Position numbers and translations under genes: made by a program. Source: Peptococcaceae bacterium BICA1-7 (GTDB lineage Bacteria; Bacillota; Desulfotomaculia; Desulfotomaculales; Desulfocucumaceae). Taken from it: DNA of 64,000 nt. Below the pieces are notes generated by a model, which saw nothing but the letters and a program-made list of their open reading frames with translations, was not told the DNA's origin and did no database searches. Where the stretch lies: positions 620,001 through 684,000 of the forward strand of contig JUEB01000026.1 in the NCBI GenBank assembly GCA_000802095.1, in the 5' to 3' direction. Numbering within the stretch: position 1 is the stretch's first letter; each line of letters opens with the position of its first letter. Shown here piece by piece: positions 16,605-25,727 of the stretch.

Positions 16605-16962
16605 GAAATTGTATAACGAATGGGTGTCTATGAATGTCGCTAAGAGGGCGATCAGGTTGTTGACAAAGTTGAAGCTTTGCGATTTATTCAAAGTGAACAA
16701 TAATAAGCCGCTCAAGGGCCGGTCTGGAATACCAACCCCATGCCAACTGGTGCTCCGGCTGACGGTACCTGGTGCTGCTATGCAATGAATTGGGAACTGG
16801 AGTAGTCTTGAAAGGGAGAACGATTGGCGCTGACACGGTATCTTAATCAGCCCGCCTCTACCAAAGCACTAGTCCAGGGCTGATTTTATTATTTCCTTGA
16901 GCCGCCAAAAATGCCCGTATTTTTCAGCTATTCTTTTTTGCAGACAAAAGATATTAGATGTG

Positions 16963-17556
16963 TCATGGGGACGGCAAACTGTGTGACATGTCAATTACCT
17001 TGAATTTCGTCCTGTTGCAAATTGATTTATGTTCTTTTAGAAACTTTTCAACAGCATCACTGGCATTATTATTATCGCTTAGACAATCAATGAAAATCAT
17101 CTCAAGAGCAAGTGACTCTATAAAATCAACTTCATCCTCAAAACCAGTTACACAGGACGCACCGGTTAGCTTTATAAATTTTTTAATCTGACTTTTAGTA
17201 CCTTTGATGATTGAGCACGAATCGAAATGGATTAGATGACCAGAATATAGCTTTTCTCCAATTTCCGTAGAAATCTCTGCAAGTTGCTCTATACTTAACG
17301 AATCATCACCCAAATGAATTACACCTGGCTTTCCATGACCACAAATAAATAACCCGCAAAAATCATCATTAGTTTTGCTTATTTGTTTAAATTTCTTTAG
17401 GCAATATTTAAATTCTGCAGTGGTATTGGCAGTTCTAAATATATATTTTATCTTTGAAGGATAAATACCGCTAATACATTGCAACATAGGTAAAATTGAA
17501 CTTTGCTTTTTGGCAGATCCTTCCCAATCGGCTTCTATACAAAACAACAATTTCAA
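16963..17556 (-). CDS. Caspase-like/CHAT-like cysteine protease-fold protein (DUF6642-like)
   Basis: 197 aa, cytoplasmic. The layout is that of a caspase-hemoglobinase fold: strand then GLFICGHGKPGVIHLG with the candidate catalytic His74, and, 40 residues on, GHLIHFDSCSIIKG with candidate nucleophile Cys114, then TGASCVTGFEDEVDFIES. The spacing and the small residues around both positions fit a His-Cys dyad. I believe the family is annotated as DUF6642, but this is from memory. It lies downstream of hsdR on the same strand and shares its AT-rich composition. Caspase-like enzymes occur in many prokaryotic immune systems, so a defence role is inferred; no substrate or partner is shown. Confidence 0.65.
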   Translation of the reverse strand: MKLLFCIEADWEGSAKKQSSILPMLQCISGIYPSKIKYIFRTANTTAEFKYCLKKFKQISKTNDDFCGLFICGHGKPGVIHLGDDSLSIEQLAEISTEIGEKLYSGHLIHFDSCSIIKGTKSQIKKFIKLTGASCVTGFEDEVDFIESLALEMIFIDCLSDNNNASDAVEKFLKEHKSICNRTKFKVIDMSHSLPSP

Positions 17557-17604
17557 TTTACATTAACTCCCATCCCTGTTCGTGTTTAATGAATGACTAA
17601 AGCC

Positions 17605-17685
17605 TTACACAAAAATATATTTAAGCACTTTATTCATACCAATTTCTGATGCATCACTAACCGATATCTCAGCCCCAAGTTTCAA
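17605..17685 (-). other. Possible 26-codon small ORF between hsdR and the caspase-like gene
   Basis: TTG 17685 with GAGGA 4 nt upstream opens a frame reading LKLGAEISVSDASEIGMNKV then LKYIFV and stop. The frame is open 12 codons further upstream (YDLEDSVEEY). It could be a real small gene, or the tail of a lost one. Confidence 0.25.
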
Positions 17686-17724
17686 GTATTCCTCAACAGA
17701 ATCTTCAAGGTCATAAAGTTACTT

Positions 17725-20700
17725 TCAACCAACTATCTTAACAGCATTATATTTTATCTGGGCAACCAACTCTACAATCCGCTTTTGTTTCGAACCATCA
17801 AACAGCTTGATAAAACTCTGTGGTTTATCAAAGGGTGGCTTCATCAGTTCGGAAACATTTTCGATATAGCCGTTTTGTACAACATAATCAATGATCTTTT
17901 TTACAAAAATAATTTGCGCCTGGCTGAGGGACTGGTCATTAATAAATTCGGAGAACGCGACACAGGCCGCCTCATATTCAAGCTTGGCAATTTTACGCAC
18001 TAAGAGGCCGAAGGGCGTGTCCTGGAATTCCCGCTTATAATCCTCTGCTGTACCAAGTTCCCCGGTCATGATGTACTCCAGGGTCTGGTAGTCCACAGCA
18101 GTCAGCGGAATATTGTTGCGCAGCTTATATATGGCAAGTTGCTCGCGGTTTCTCTCAATATAGCGGTTTACCTTCAGCTTATAGTCTTCAAAGTCATAGG
18201 GAGCGTCCAGACCTTCCCCTTCTTTGACCATGAGAACCTGATCAGAGAGGTTGGTATATACCAGGCTTCCACGACCCTCGTCAATGATAAATTTGATAAG
18301 GCTGCGCAGCTCTATACGAACCTTCTCAAAGTCCAATATGTCGGAGCTCTGCCAAAAATCATCCGTACCGATGATGTTAATAAGCTCCAACTTTTCTTTA
18401 ACCTGGGGGATAGTAGCACGCCTGGCGAGATCGGCACAGACGTTTATAAGCTGCTTTTTGCCTTTTTTATACTGTGGCATTCCCTCAATCTGGGCCAGCA
18501 TAATGCCGTACATAAAATTATCAAACCGTTTGGCAAATTCATCGGTATCATCCATGTAAACAATGGGTGCAAGGAAAGCAACCAGGTTATGTTTATCCAT
18601 ATCAGAAATGAAGACAAAAGCATCCGCACTTTTATACTTTTCAACGTATTGCAGCTGCAGTTTCACCGATACCAGATCGGTATTCAGGGCGTTTATCTGC
18701 TGTACTACAGTTTCTATAAGGCCTGAACGAATTTTCTGATACGGCTCATCGATAAAGGCAGAATGCTGCAGGTGGTGAATCAGCCTAACCCTCTTGGCAA
18801 AGATGGCCTCGGAAAGACTTAGAGTCTCGCTGCCCTGCAAGCCCTCCTTGTTTTGCCGGAAGAACTCGAAGTTCCCAAGATAGTCGAAGATGACAAAGTG
18901 GGTTTTATCCTGTCCCTCTCCAAATAGATCTGGGCAAAGCCTGGTGCCGCGACCAATCATCTGCCAGAATTTTGTTTTGGAGCGAACACGCTTGAAAAAC
19001 ACCAGATTGACAAGCTCGGGCACATCAATGCCTGTGTCCAGCATATCCACCGATACGGCAATATGGGGATTTTTTTCGGCAACCTTAAAGTCGTCAATAA
19101 GGGTTTGCGCATAGCTGTCGTCACAAATTACACGCCTGGCAAAGCTGCCGTGATATTGAGGATACAGCTTGTCAAAACGATCGATTATATATTGGGCATG
19201 TTTTTTATTCTGGGCAAAGATGATTGTTTTCCCCAATCTGTCACCGCCTGCAACCTTAACGCCTTTAATCATTAAATCTTCCAGAACCATGTCAACGGTG
19301 GCCTGGTTAAAAATAAATTCATTCAGGGCTGGGGAGGGGATAAACTCCGGCATTTCACCGTCTTCATCGGTAAAGTCCTCTTCATAGCGGGCTTTATCTT
19401 CCTCGGAAAGCTCCTCGTAGGCAATGCCCTCCTCCAGGAACTTTGTTTTCACCTCAATGTTATGGTAAGGCACTAAAACATGGTCTTCCCCCACAGCGGT
19501 TTCATAGTCATAGGCATAGGTTGGAACGCCTTTCTCCATCTCAAAGAAATCGTAGGTATTGCGGTCAACCTCGGTCTTTGGAGTAGCTGTCAAACCTACC
19601 AGCAGGCCGTCAAAGTATTCAAAAATAGCGCGGTATCTTTTAAATATGCTCCTGTGTGCCTCATCCACCACAATCAAGTCAAAATGGGCCGGGGTAAAAA
19701 GCCTCTTGCCGTCATCGCTCTTGGCAGTGTCAATAGAGTTAAGCATGGTCGGGTAAGTTGAAAATACAATGCGGGCGTTTTTGTCATCCTTATTGCTTAA
19801 AAGATTGCAGAGGGACATATCCGGCAGGTGGTTCTTAAAGGCATCCTTGGCCTGTCTTACCAGGGCGGTTCTGTCCGCCAAAAACAGTGTATTGGTCACA
19901 TAGCCCCCACGGGACAATACATCGGTCAAGCTGGAGGCCGTTCTTGTTTTGCCCGTGCCGGTGGACATAACCAGCAGTGCTTTTCTATGGCCTGTTTCAA
20001 TGGTTTCACACACCGCACGGATGGCTTCTTTCTGGTAGTACCTGTCGGTAATTTTATCGTCAATAGGGATTTCAGCTAAAACCCTGCGCTCACTCCGGCG
20101 GTTCATCAGCTTTTCCAGGTCGGCTTTTGAGAATACGCCGCTCACCTTGCGCTGTGGAGAGACTACATCATCCCACAGATAGGTTTCAAAGCCGTTGGTG
20201 GTAAACATCATTGGCCGACTGCCTGTCATTCTCTCCAGGCAGTCGGCATAAAGCTTTGCCTGATGGGTGCCAATCTTCGGGTCTTTAGATGTCCGCTTAG
20301 CCTCAATAATGGCAAGGGGCAGCCTGTCTTTACCGTACAGCACATAATCGGCAAAGCCCTTTTCCTCGTTATTGGGCATGCCGAAAAGCTCCACCTCTTC
20401 CCGGACATCGTCGCCGAATACCCAGCCCAGGAGCTTTAAGTCCACATCTATATATTTTTTGCGGGTGAGAAATTCGGATATATCCTCAGGGGTGAACTGC
20501 CGCTCTTCCTTGTGCTGTTCCTTCTCCGCGGTCAGCCGGTCGCTCATGGCCGCGATTTTGGCCCGAAGCGCCTCAATCTCCGAGTCCTTCTGCCGGATCA
20601 GGCTGTCTTTCTCTTTGATCTTTGTCTCATCAATAATGACCTTTTCTTTAGGGATGTTTTCTTCATCAAAATGGCGTTCTTCATAATTAGAGCCATAGCA

Positions 20701-21072
20701 GTAGTCAATCCACTGCACGAACTCAAACAGGGAGGAAAGGGACAGCATGGCGTCACTGCGGCTGATGGCCTTATCGGTATGCACCGCCAGGTTGCCCAGC
20801 TTTATGATATAGGGTAGCTTGCCCCAGGTGCGGCTGTCCATGGCGAATTTGAAGGATGGCTCGTGAATCAACGACTGCAAATTATCCTTATAGGGCATGG
20901 AGATGGTGTTGTCGGCGGAATACACCCATTTCACCGCCAGCTCAAAGGCCTTCCGGCTACCGATAGCGGCCATGGCCGGGGAGTTGGACAGCACTCGCTC
21001 AGCTTCGATGCATGCTGTGGCAAACAAGGCATATTCCGTTTGTCCCTGTAAGAAATCAAAGTTTGCAGGCAT
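17725..21072 (-). CDS. hsdR: Type I restriction endonuclease, R (motor/nuclease) subunit
   Basis: About 1115 aa. Residues 1-135 are a DUF4145-like helical domain (FELAVKWVYSADN, LGNLAVHTDKAISRSDA), followed by a coiled coil (about 145-195). The nuclease domain of the PD-(D/E)XK type reads KGFADYVLYGKDRLPLAIIE followed by AKR. The SF2 motor has Walker A LLVMSTGTGKTRTASSL, DEAH-box LIVVDEAHRSIFKRY, VGLTATP and the late motif WQMIGRGTRLCPDLFG. ATG 21072 follows GGGGTGAT; GTG 21081 is an alternative. It cleaves DNA after ATP-driven translocation with HsdM/HsdS. It is the last gene of the hsdM-hsdS-hsdR operon, 20 bp after hsdS. All key motifs are intact, so it is likely active. Confidence 0.96.
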   Translation of the reverse strand: MPANFDFLQGQTEYALFATACIEAERVLSNSPAMAAIGSRKAFELAVKWVYSADNTISMPYKDNLQSLIHEPSFKFAMDSRTWGKLPYIIKLGNLAVHTDKAISRSDAMLSLSSLFEFVQWIDYCYGSNYEERHFDEENIPKEKVIIDETKIKEKDSLIRQKDSEIEALRAKIAAMSDRLTAEKEQHKEERQFTPEDISEFLTRKKYIDVDLKLLGWVFGDDVREEVELFGMPNNEEKGFADYVLYGKDRLPLAIIEAKRTSKDPKIGTHQAKLYADCLERMTGSRPMMFTTNGFETYLWDDVVSPQRKVSGVFSKADLEKLMNRRSERRVLAEIPIDDKITDRYYQKEAIRAVCETIETGHRKALLVMSTGTGKTRTASSLTDVLSRGGYVTNTLFLADRTALVRQAKDAFKNHLPDMSLCNLLSNKDDKNARIVFSTYPTMLNSIDTAKSDDGKRLFTPAHFDLIVVDEAHRSIFKRYRAIFEYFDGLLVGLTATPKTEVDRNTYDFFEMEKGVPTYAYDYETAVGEDHVLVPYHNIEVKTKFLEEGIAYEELSEEDKARYEEDFTDEDGEMPEFIPSPALNEFIFNQATVDMVLEDLMIKGVKVAGGDRLGKTIIFAQNKKHAQYIIDRFDKLYPQYHGSFARRVICDDSYAQTLIDDFKVAEKNPHIAVSVDMLDTGIDVPELVNLVFFKRVRSKTKFWQMIGRGTRLCPDLFGEGQDKTHFVIFDYLGNFEFFRQNKEGLQGSETLSLSEAIFAKRVRLIHHLQHSAFIDEPYQKIRSGLIETVVQQINALNTDLVSVKLQLQYVEKYKSADAFVFISDMDKHNLVAFLAPIVYMDDTDEFAKRFDNFMYGIMLAQIEGMPQYKKGKKQLINVCADLARRATIPQVKEKLELINIIGTDDFWQSSDILDFEKVRIELRSLIKFIIDEGRGSLVYTNLSDQVLMVKEGEGLDAPYDFEDYKLKVNRYIERNREQLAIYKLRNNIPLTAVDYQTLEYIMTGELGTAEDYKREFQDTPFGLLVRKIAKLEYEAACVAFSEFINDQSLSQAQIIFVKKIIDYVVQNGYIENVSELMKPPFDKPQSFIKLFDGSKQKRIVELVAQIKYNAVKIVG

Positions 21073-21092
21073 TGATATCACCCCGGATCAGG

Positions 21093-22238
21093 TCAATCAA
21101 AGTATTGGCTCATTAAGCTATCAAACAGGTATTGTGTTTCGGATATTGCATTTTTTACAAGAACTTTTTGTTCTTCAATTTTTGTGACTATTTGGGCGAA
21201 TTGGCTTTGTAATTTTATTGGTGGGACAATAACATCTAAGTCATTTAATATTCTCAAGTTGATGTTTTTTTGTGCAGATTCTGGTGCCTGTGCTTCAATT
21301 ATTTTCTGAAAAAATCCAAACCAAGAAAAAATAAATATATTATTTGTTTGTTCATTTGCAGTAAAGCCTACTACACTATCAGGGAAACATGCATCAAAAC
21401 CCATAATAGCTGTCTTGGCAATATTAGCAGCTATTGTTATACAAAGTGTCCCAGCAAGCCACTTTTTACTTTGTTTTAGTCCTAAATCTGAATAAGTTTG
21501 CTTATATTCACGAATAATGAAATCTGCATTAGCCACATCCCCCGTTTGAATAAGCGGGTGTGCTCCACCTAAAAGTGCTGGGTCATTTCTTGGTCGGTGT
21601 TTTGAAATACCTCTGTTGATGTTACCAATTTCTGAAAGCTTTCTAATCTTCCATCCTTTTTCATTCGTCACAGGGTCGCCGAACATATCATAAAAGGTGG
21701 ATTTGATAAGGTTGTCCAGCTCTGCAAGCTGCTTTTTGCGCAGGGCAAGTAGCTCTGCAGTGGTGTCTAAGGTTTTGGCGATTTGCATCTGGGTTTCTAA
21801 AGGCGGGAGAGGAATTGGATACTCTTTAACCTGTTTCGGTTGCACCCTTATAAGAGAACCACCTATCCCTGTAACATTGGCCGTCAATAAATTACGAAAT
21901 GGCTTAGATCTTAAGCACCATACTAAATATTTTGAGGATATATTATTGTTTCTTATAACAATCCATTCCGATGACGCAATCAAAGGGTGTTCAGTGTGTC
22001 TCTTGACGTACCAAACACGATTTATCCTCGGATTTATTTTGCAAAGCAAAACGTCATCCTTTTGTACTGCCTGTTTTGTAGAGCCTATTTCAGCGCCTGT
22101 TACAATCTCAGGATAATCATTGTCAAAACTTGGCACACTATATAATTCAAACATACAATCAGGTTTTTTCATGGGATCAACAGATTTACTTTGATAACAA
22201 TTTATACTACCAAGCTTGACCATTTCCCACTTACTCAC
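21093..22238 (-). CDS. hsdS: Type I restriction-modification specificity subunit S
   Basis: 381 aa with two target-recognition domains, each followed by a conserved helix: first TRD about 1-140 ending PLPPLETQMQIAKTLDTTAE, second TRD about 190-335 ending VIVPPIKLQSQFAQIVTKIE. The helices form the HsdS dimer-like spacer that contacts HsdM. The two TRDs read the two halves of a bipartite recognition site, which cannot be predicted here. The start overlaps the hsdM stop by 8-11 bp (GTG 22238 or TTG 22241, after AAGGGGG), so translation is coupled. No sign of internal inversion repeats. Confidence 0.95.
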   Translation of the reverse strand: MSKWEMVKLGSINCYQSKSVDPMKKPDCMFELYSVPSFDNDYPEIVTGAEIGSTKQAVQKDDVLLCKINPRINRVWYVKRHTEHPLIASSEWIVIRNNNISSKYLVWCLRSKPFRNLLTANVTGIGGSLIRVQPKQVKEYPIPLPPLETQMQIAKTLDTTAELLALRKKQLAELDNLIKSTFYDMFGDPVTNEKGWKIRKLSEIGNINRGISKHRPRNDPALLGGAHPLIQTGDVANADFIIREYKQTYSDLGLKQSKKWLAGTLCITIAANIAKTAIMGFDACFPDSVVGFTANEQTNNIFIFSWFGFFQKIIEAQAPESAQKNINLRILNDLDVIVPPIKLQSQFAQIVTKIEEQKVLVKNAISETQYLFDSLMSQYFD

Positions 22239-23700
22239 CAATAAGCCCCCTTAATTCCTCCATCTTTGAGGCAATCTCAAGGGTTAGCTCATCAAGGCGG
22301 GTCATTATCTCCATGGGAGAATCATACTGCACCTTTTCATAAACAACCTCTTTATAGCGGTTGATGGATAGATCGTAGTCATTGGCCTCAATGGCGGACT
22401 TGTCCACAAAAAAGCTCTGATCGGTGGGTTTGCGGTCAGCTTCGCCTTCAGGGTTATGGAAGCGGGCAATAATATCAGGAATATCACTGGCTCCGTTGGG
22501 AGTGCGTTTATCGTCAAGGGAAAACCCGTCAGACTTCATATCATAAAACCAGACCTTATCGGTGCCACCTGCGCCTGTCTTGGTAAACACCAGTACGGCG
22601 GTGCTGACACCCGCATAAGGTTTAAATACCCCGCTGGGCATAGATATTAACGCCTGCAGCTGGTGGTTTTCCACCATTTCTTTGCGCAGGGCCTTGTGTG
22701 CCTTGGTGGTTCCAAACAAAACACCGTCCGGAACAATGCAGGAGCATCGCCCGCCCTTGCGCAGCATCCTCAAAAAGAGCGCCACAAACAAAAGCTCAGT
22801 CTTTTTAGTGTTGCAGACCGCCTTCAGATTGTCGTTAATGCTCTCGGCATCTATCGTACCGGTAAAGGGTGGATTGGCAAGGACAATATCATAAGCGGAA
22901 GAAATGCTGTTCTGCTTGGAAACGCTGTCCACATAGTCAATACGGGGCTGGGTGATGGAGTGGAGCATCAGGTTCATGGCGGAAAGGCGCAGCATGGTTC
23001 TGTCGGTGTCAAAGCCCGTGAACATACCGCCCTCAAAATGCTTCCATTGTTCACCTGTCATTTCGGCCTCGTAGCGCTCACGGATATACTCTGCGGAGGA
23101 TACCAGAAAACCCGCAGTGCCGCAGGCGGGATCACAGATTTTATCATCTGGAGTTGGGGCAAGTAGCCGCACCATCATATCCCGGATATGCTTCGGCGTT
23201 CTGAATTGGCCATTTTGCCCTGCGGTGGCCAGCTTGCCAAGCATATATTCATAAAGATCGCCCTGCATGTCCAGGTCTTTGATATCGTGTTCATAAAGGT
23301 CGTCCAGGCCGGTAATAACCTTCTGCAATACCTGGGGGGTTGGAATAAAAAACATGGCATCCTGCATATAGCGGGAAAAGGCTGAAGAATTCTTCCCGTT
23401 CATTTCCTTGATAAAGGGAAATACCTTTGTGCTGACTATATCATAAATCATACGGGGGTCTTTGTTTTTAAACTTGCTCCAGCGCATGTTCTGCCCATCT
23501 TCATCCTGCGGGAAAATTCTAGTTACATTCTGACCGCCCAATGCCTCCAGGCTCTCGTTTTCCAGTTCCTTTTCATCCAGGGAGCGGATAAACATCAAAT
23601 ATGTAAGCTGCTCTATAACGGTTAAGGGATTGGTAATACCTCCAGCCCAGATATCTGTCCATATTTTATCAACCTTGTTGCGAATCTCTCCTGTCAGCAT
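22231..23700 (-). CDS. hsdM: Type I restriction-modification DNA methyltransferase subunit M
   Basis: 489 aa. N-terminal helical HsdM_N domain (KIWTDIWAGGITNPLTVIEQ), then an N6-adenine methyltransferase domain with SAM motif I ICDPACGTAGFLVSSAEYI and catalytic motif IV YDIVLANPPFTGTID. It methylates adenine in the HsdS-specified site and is needed with HsdR for cleavage. ATG 23700 is preceded by AGGAG at 10 nt. First gene of the operon. A 27-bp repeat lies about 70 bp upstream and shares sequence with the region beside the IS3 remnant. Confidence 0.96.
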   Translation of the reverse strand: MLTGEIRNKVDKIWTDIWAGGITNPLTVIEQLTYLMFIRSLDEKELENESLEALGGQNVTRIFPQDEDGQNMRWSKFKNKDPRMIYDIVSTKVFPFIKEMNGKNSSAFSRYMQDAMFFIPTPQVLQKVITGLDDLYEHDIKDLDMQGDLYEYMLGKLATAGQNGQFRTPKHIRDMMVRLLAPTPDDKICDPACGTAGFLVSSAEYIRERYEAEMTGEQWKHFEGGMFTGFDTDRTMLRLSAMNLMLHSITQPRIDYVDSVSKQNSISSAYDIVLANPPFTGTIDAESINDNLKAVCNTKKTELLFVALFLRMLRKGGRCSCIVPDGVLFGTTKAHKALRKEMVENHQLQALISMPSGVFKPYAGVSTAVLVFTKTGAGGTDKVWFYDMKSDGFSLDDKRTPNGASDIPDIIARFHNPEGEADRKPTDQSFFVDKSAIEANDYDLSINRYKEVVYEKVQYDSPMEIMTRLDELTLEIASKMEELRGLIGE

Positions 23701-23772
23701 CTTTTCTGCTCCTGTCTGCTTTTAAATAAGTCCTCTTACTCCAATAGTGTGCTTTGCCTTATATAAACTCTT

Positions 23773-23798
23773 CCCTGCGAAAAACAATATTCAACAAT
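23773..23798. repeat. Second copy of the 15528-15554 repeat
   Basis: Same orientation and about 85 percent identical to the first copy. It lies in the presumed promoter region of hsdM and could mark a duplicated target or insertion boundary of the restriction island. Confidence 0.5.
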
Positions 23799-23876
23799 AT
23801 GATATTTCTTCTACTTTCAAGCAAGAATACCTTCACAGTACTATGGCCCTAATTCGACATCTACTCATCAAAATAC

Positions 23877-24270
23877 TTGCGTTCTTTGTACCAGGACAGG
23901 CAAGTCGGGGCGGTTCTTGCCTTGCCTAAGCATTCATCTCAGGATATCTTCCTGTTAGGAGTACAGTACATTGAATTATTGTATCGAAAAGGAGAAGGCA
24001 TCAATCGAGCGATATGCCGGAGTCAGTTACTGCCTTTTAACGAAGGAACCGTCAAGGATGACGATTTGGCGTACACACGCCGCCAAAAGCCCGAGAGGAG
24101 CAGGACGCGACTTTCGAGGGCGGTCGTCAGCCTCGGCGAGGAGTTTAAAGGCAGTTCTGACGCAGGTCTCAATCGTGAGTGCGATGTCTTCTCCGATACG
24201 CCCCAAAGCTTCTATGGTATTTGTAGTCAAACATTGATATACTTAAGCTCTTTAAACGACATATGCTTTC
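23877..24270. other. Unassigned GC-richer stretch between hsdM and tRNA-Gly
   Basis: About 400 bp that reads open on both strands. Plus 23877-24278 gives 133 codons (ALPKHSSQDIFLLGVQYIEL and on). Minus 24027-24230 gives 67 codons (TNTIEALGRIGEDIALTIET and on). Neither has a convincing ribosome binding site, and I recognise neither. Composition differs from the hsd genes. A decayed mobile-element fragment beside a tRNA is the likeliest explanation. Confidence 0.3.
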
Positions 24271-24275
24271 CTAAC

Positions 24276-24323
24276 TAAAAAGGGAAGCATAAGTCTGCCG
24301 CCCCGGCATACCTATGCTTCCCT
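24276..24323 (-). terminator. Intrinsic terminator after tRNA-Gly
   Basis: AGGGAAGCATA (24281-24291) pairs with TATGCTTCCCT (24313-24323), with an inner TGCCG/CGGCA stem. On the minus strand it is followed by TTTTTAG. Confidence 0.85.
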
Positions 24324-24331
24324 AAAATAAA

Positions 24332-24405
24332 TGGAGCGGGTGATCAGAATCGAACTGACGTAATCGGCTTGGAAGGCCGACGCTCTACCATTGAGCTACA
24401 CCCGC
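24332..24405 (-). tRNA. tRNA-Gly (anticodon TCC), CCA encoded
   Basis: The minus strand folds as a cloverleaf: acceptor GCGGGTG/CACCCGC, D-stem GCTC/GAGC, anticodon stem TCGGC/GCCGA with loop CTTCCAA, so the anticodon is TCC. The T-loop is TTCGATT, the discriminator T and the CCA end is encoded. It borders the restriction island, a common integration side. Confidence 0.95.
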
Positions 24406-24515
24406 ATTTATATGCTATTCTTTTTGCTGACAAAAAATATTATAGCACAGAAACGGCCGGATAGTCAAAGGATGTTTTATGGCAATTACAGGGGGGGAGG
24501 CCAGGATATGCCGGT

Positions 24516-25013
24516 CTAAAGGCTCATTATGTGGGGTTTTACCACCCCGTCAGTAATCTCCAGCAGGCCGAAGCTGTATTCGTCGCCGTCCCTGGGCTTG
24601 GAGACGCTGCCGGGGTTGATCATTAACAGGCCCCCGGGGCAGGGGCAGGATGGTGACGGGGTGTAGGTATAGCCGGCTATGTGGGTGTGTCCGTACACCA
24701 CCACCGAGGCCCGCAGCTCGGCGGCCCTGTTGTACAGGCCGAAGAGAGACATTTTTACGTTATATTTATGCCCGTGGGTGATATAGATTCTGACTCCATC
24801 CAGCTCCAGTATTTTTTCCCCTGGGCCGTCCATGCGTGAGTCACAGTTGCCCACCACGGCATGAGTAAGAACATCCAGCCGTGCCGCTATAGTTGTGGCG
24901 TCGTGGTAGTGGTCCCCGGCGTGGATTAAGAGGTCTAACGGGCCCATCATTTCCAGCGCCTTAAAGGCCGGCTCCAGTATTCCGTGGGTATCGCTTAAAA
25001 GACCAATCTTCAC
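24516..25013 (-). CDS. YfcE/MJ0936-type metallophosphoesterase
   Basis: 165 aa, full length for this family. Metal-binding motifs in order: LLSDTHG (D, H), LLIHAGDHYHD (GD), VVGNCDS (GN-D/C variant of GNHD), ITHGH and VVYGHTH. These are calcineurin-like phosphodiesterases that hydrolyse phosphodiesters with two metals; the physiological substrate is uncertain. GTG 25013 start with AGGTGAT upstream. It is third in the rph-rdgB run, with 110 bp between it and rdgB, a conserved neighbourhood in Clostridia. Confidence 0.93.
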   Translation of the reverse strand: MKIGLLSDTHGILEPAFKALEMMGPLDLLIHAGDHYHDATTIAARLDVLTHAVVGNCDSRMDGPGEKILELDGVRIYITHGHKYNVKMSLFGLYNRAAELRASVVVYGHTHIAGYTYTPSPSCPCPGGLLMINPGSVSKPRDGDEYSFGLLEITDGVVKPHIMSL

Positions 25014-25123
25014 CTAATCACCTGCTCGCTTGCCCTGCCCAAAGGTACTTGTTAATACCATTTGACCTGAATCTCATTAAGAATTATATGTCCCACTCTC
25101 TGGAACAGTCAATTATTACTGTT

Positions 25124-25720
25124 TTATTCTGCAGTCAGCCCGCTGATTATCTTCCTGGCCCGGGCAAAGGCCTTTCCCCGGTGGCTGATGGAGTTCTTGG
25201 TGTCCAGATCCAGCTGGGCAAAGGTTTTGCCCAGCTCCGGGATTATAAAAAGAGGGTCATAGCCGAAGCCTTCCTCTCCCCGTGGAGCTGTGCCGATCAC
25301 TCCCTCACAGGCCCCCTCGGCTGTATATATGCGGTCTCCCGGCACCGCCAGGGCCACCACGCACTTAAACCTGGCCGTCCTCTTCTCCGGGGGTACTCCC
25401 TCCAGCAGGGCCAGGAGCTTTTCATTATTGGCCCGGTCATCCTTATGCTCTCCGGCAAAGCGGGCCGAGTAAACACCCGGTGCGCCGCCCAGGTGGTCAA
25501 CCTCCAGGCCGGAGTCATCGGCAAGGGCTATTTCACCGGTGGCCCGGGACACCTCCACCGCCTTTTTAGCCGCGTTTTCGGCAAAGGTTGACCCGTCCTC
25601 CACCACCTCCGGGAGGTCCGGAAAGTCTTTCATGGACTTTATTTCCACCCCCAGGGGGCCCAGCAGGCTCTGCAGCTCGGTGAGCTTCCCCCGGTTACCG
25701 GTGGCCACCACTATAAGCAA
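25124..25720 (-). CDS. rdgB: XTP/dITP diphosphatase (RdgB/HAM1)
   Basis: 198 aa. It hydrolyses non-canonical purine triphosphates (ITP, dITP, XTP) to monophosphate and pyrophosphate, keeping them out of DNA and RNA. Signature elements: VVATGNRGKLTEL (substrate loop), EDGSTFAENAAKKA, ADDSGLEVDHLGGAPGVYSA and the C-terminal GFGYDPLFIIPE and SHRGKAF. All catalytic positions are present. It begins 7 bp after the rph stop, so the two are co-transcribed. Confidence 0.97.
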   Translation of the reverse strand: MLIVVATGNRGKLTELQSLLGPLGVEIKSMKDFPDLPEVVEDGSTFAENAAKKAVEVSRATGEIALADDSGLEVDHLGGAPGVYSARFAGEHKDDRANNEKLLALLEGVPPEKRTARFKCVVALAVPGDRIYTAEGACEGVIGTAPRGEEGFGYDPLFIIPELGKTFAQLDLDTKNSISHRGKAFARARKIISGLTAE

Positions 25721-25727
25721 TATTAAA

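Noticed and set aside
16357-16788. 143-codon plus-strand frame
   Set aside because: Runs through the E2 gene start and the CTCTGTG repeat; no ribosome binding site or known motif.
22663-23166. 167-codon plus-strand frame inside hsdM
   Set aside because: Antisense shadow; hsdM motifs on the minus strand are unambiguous.
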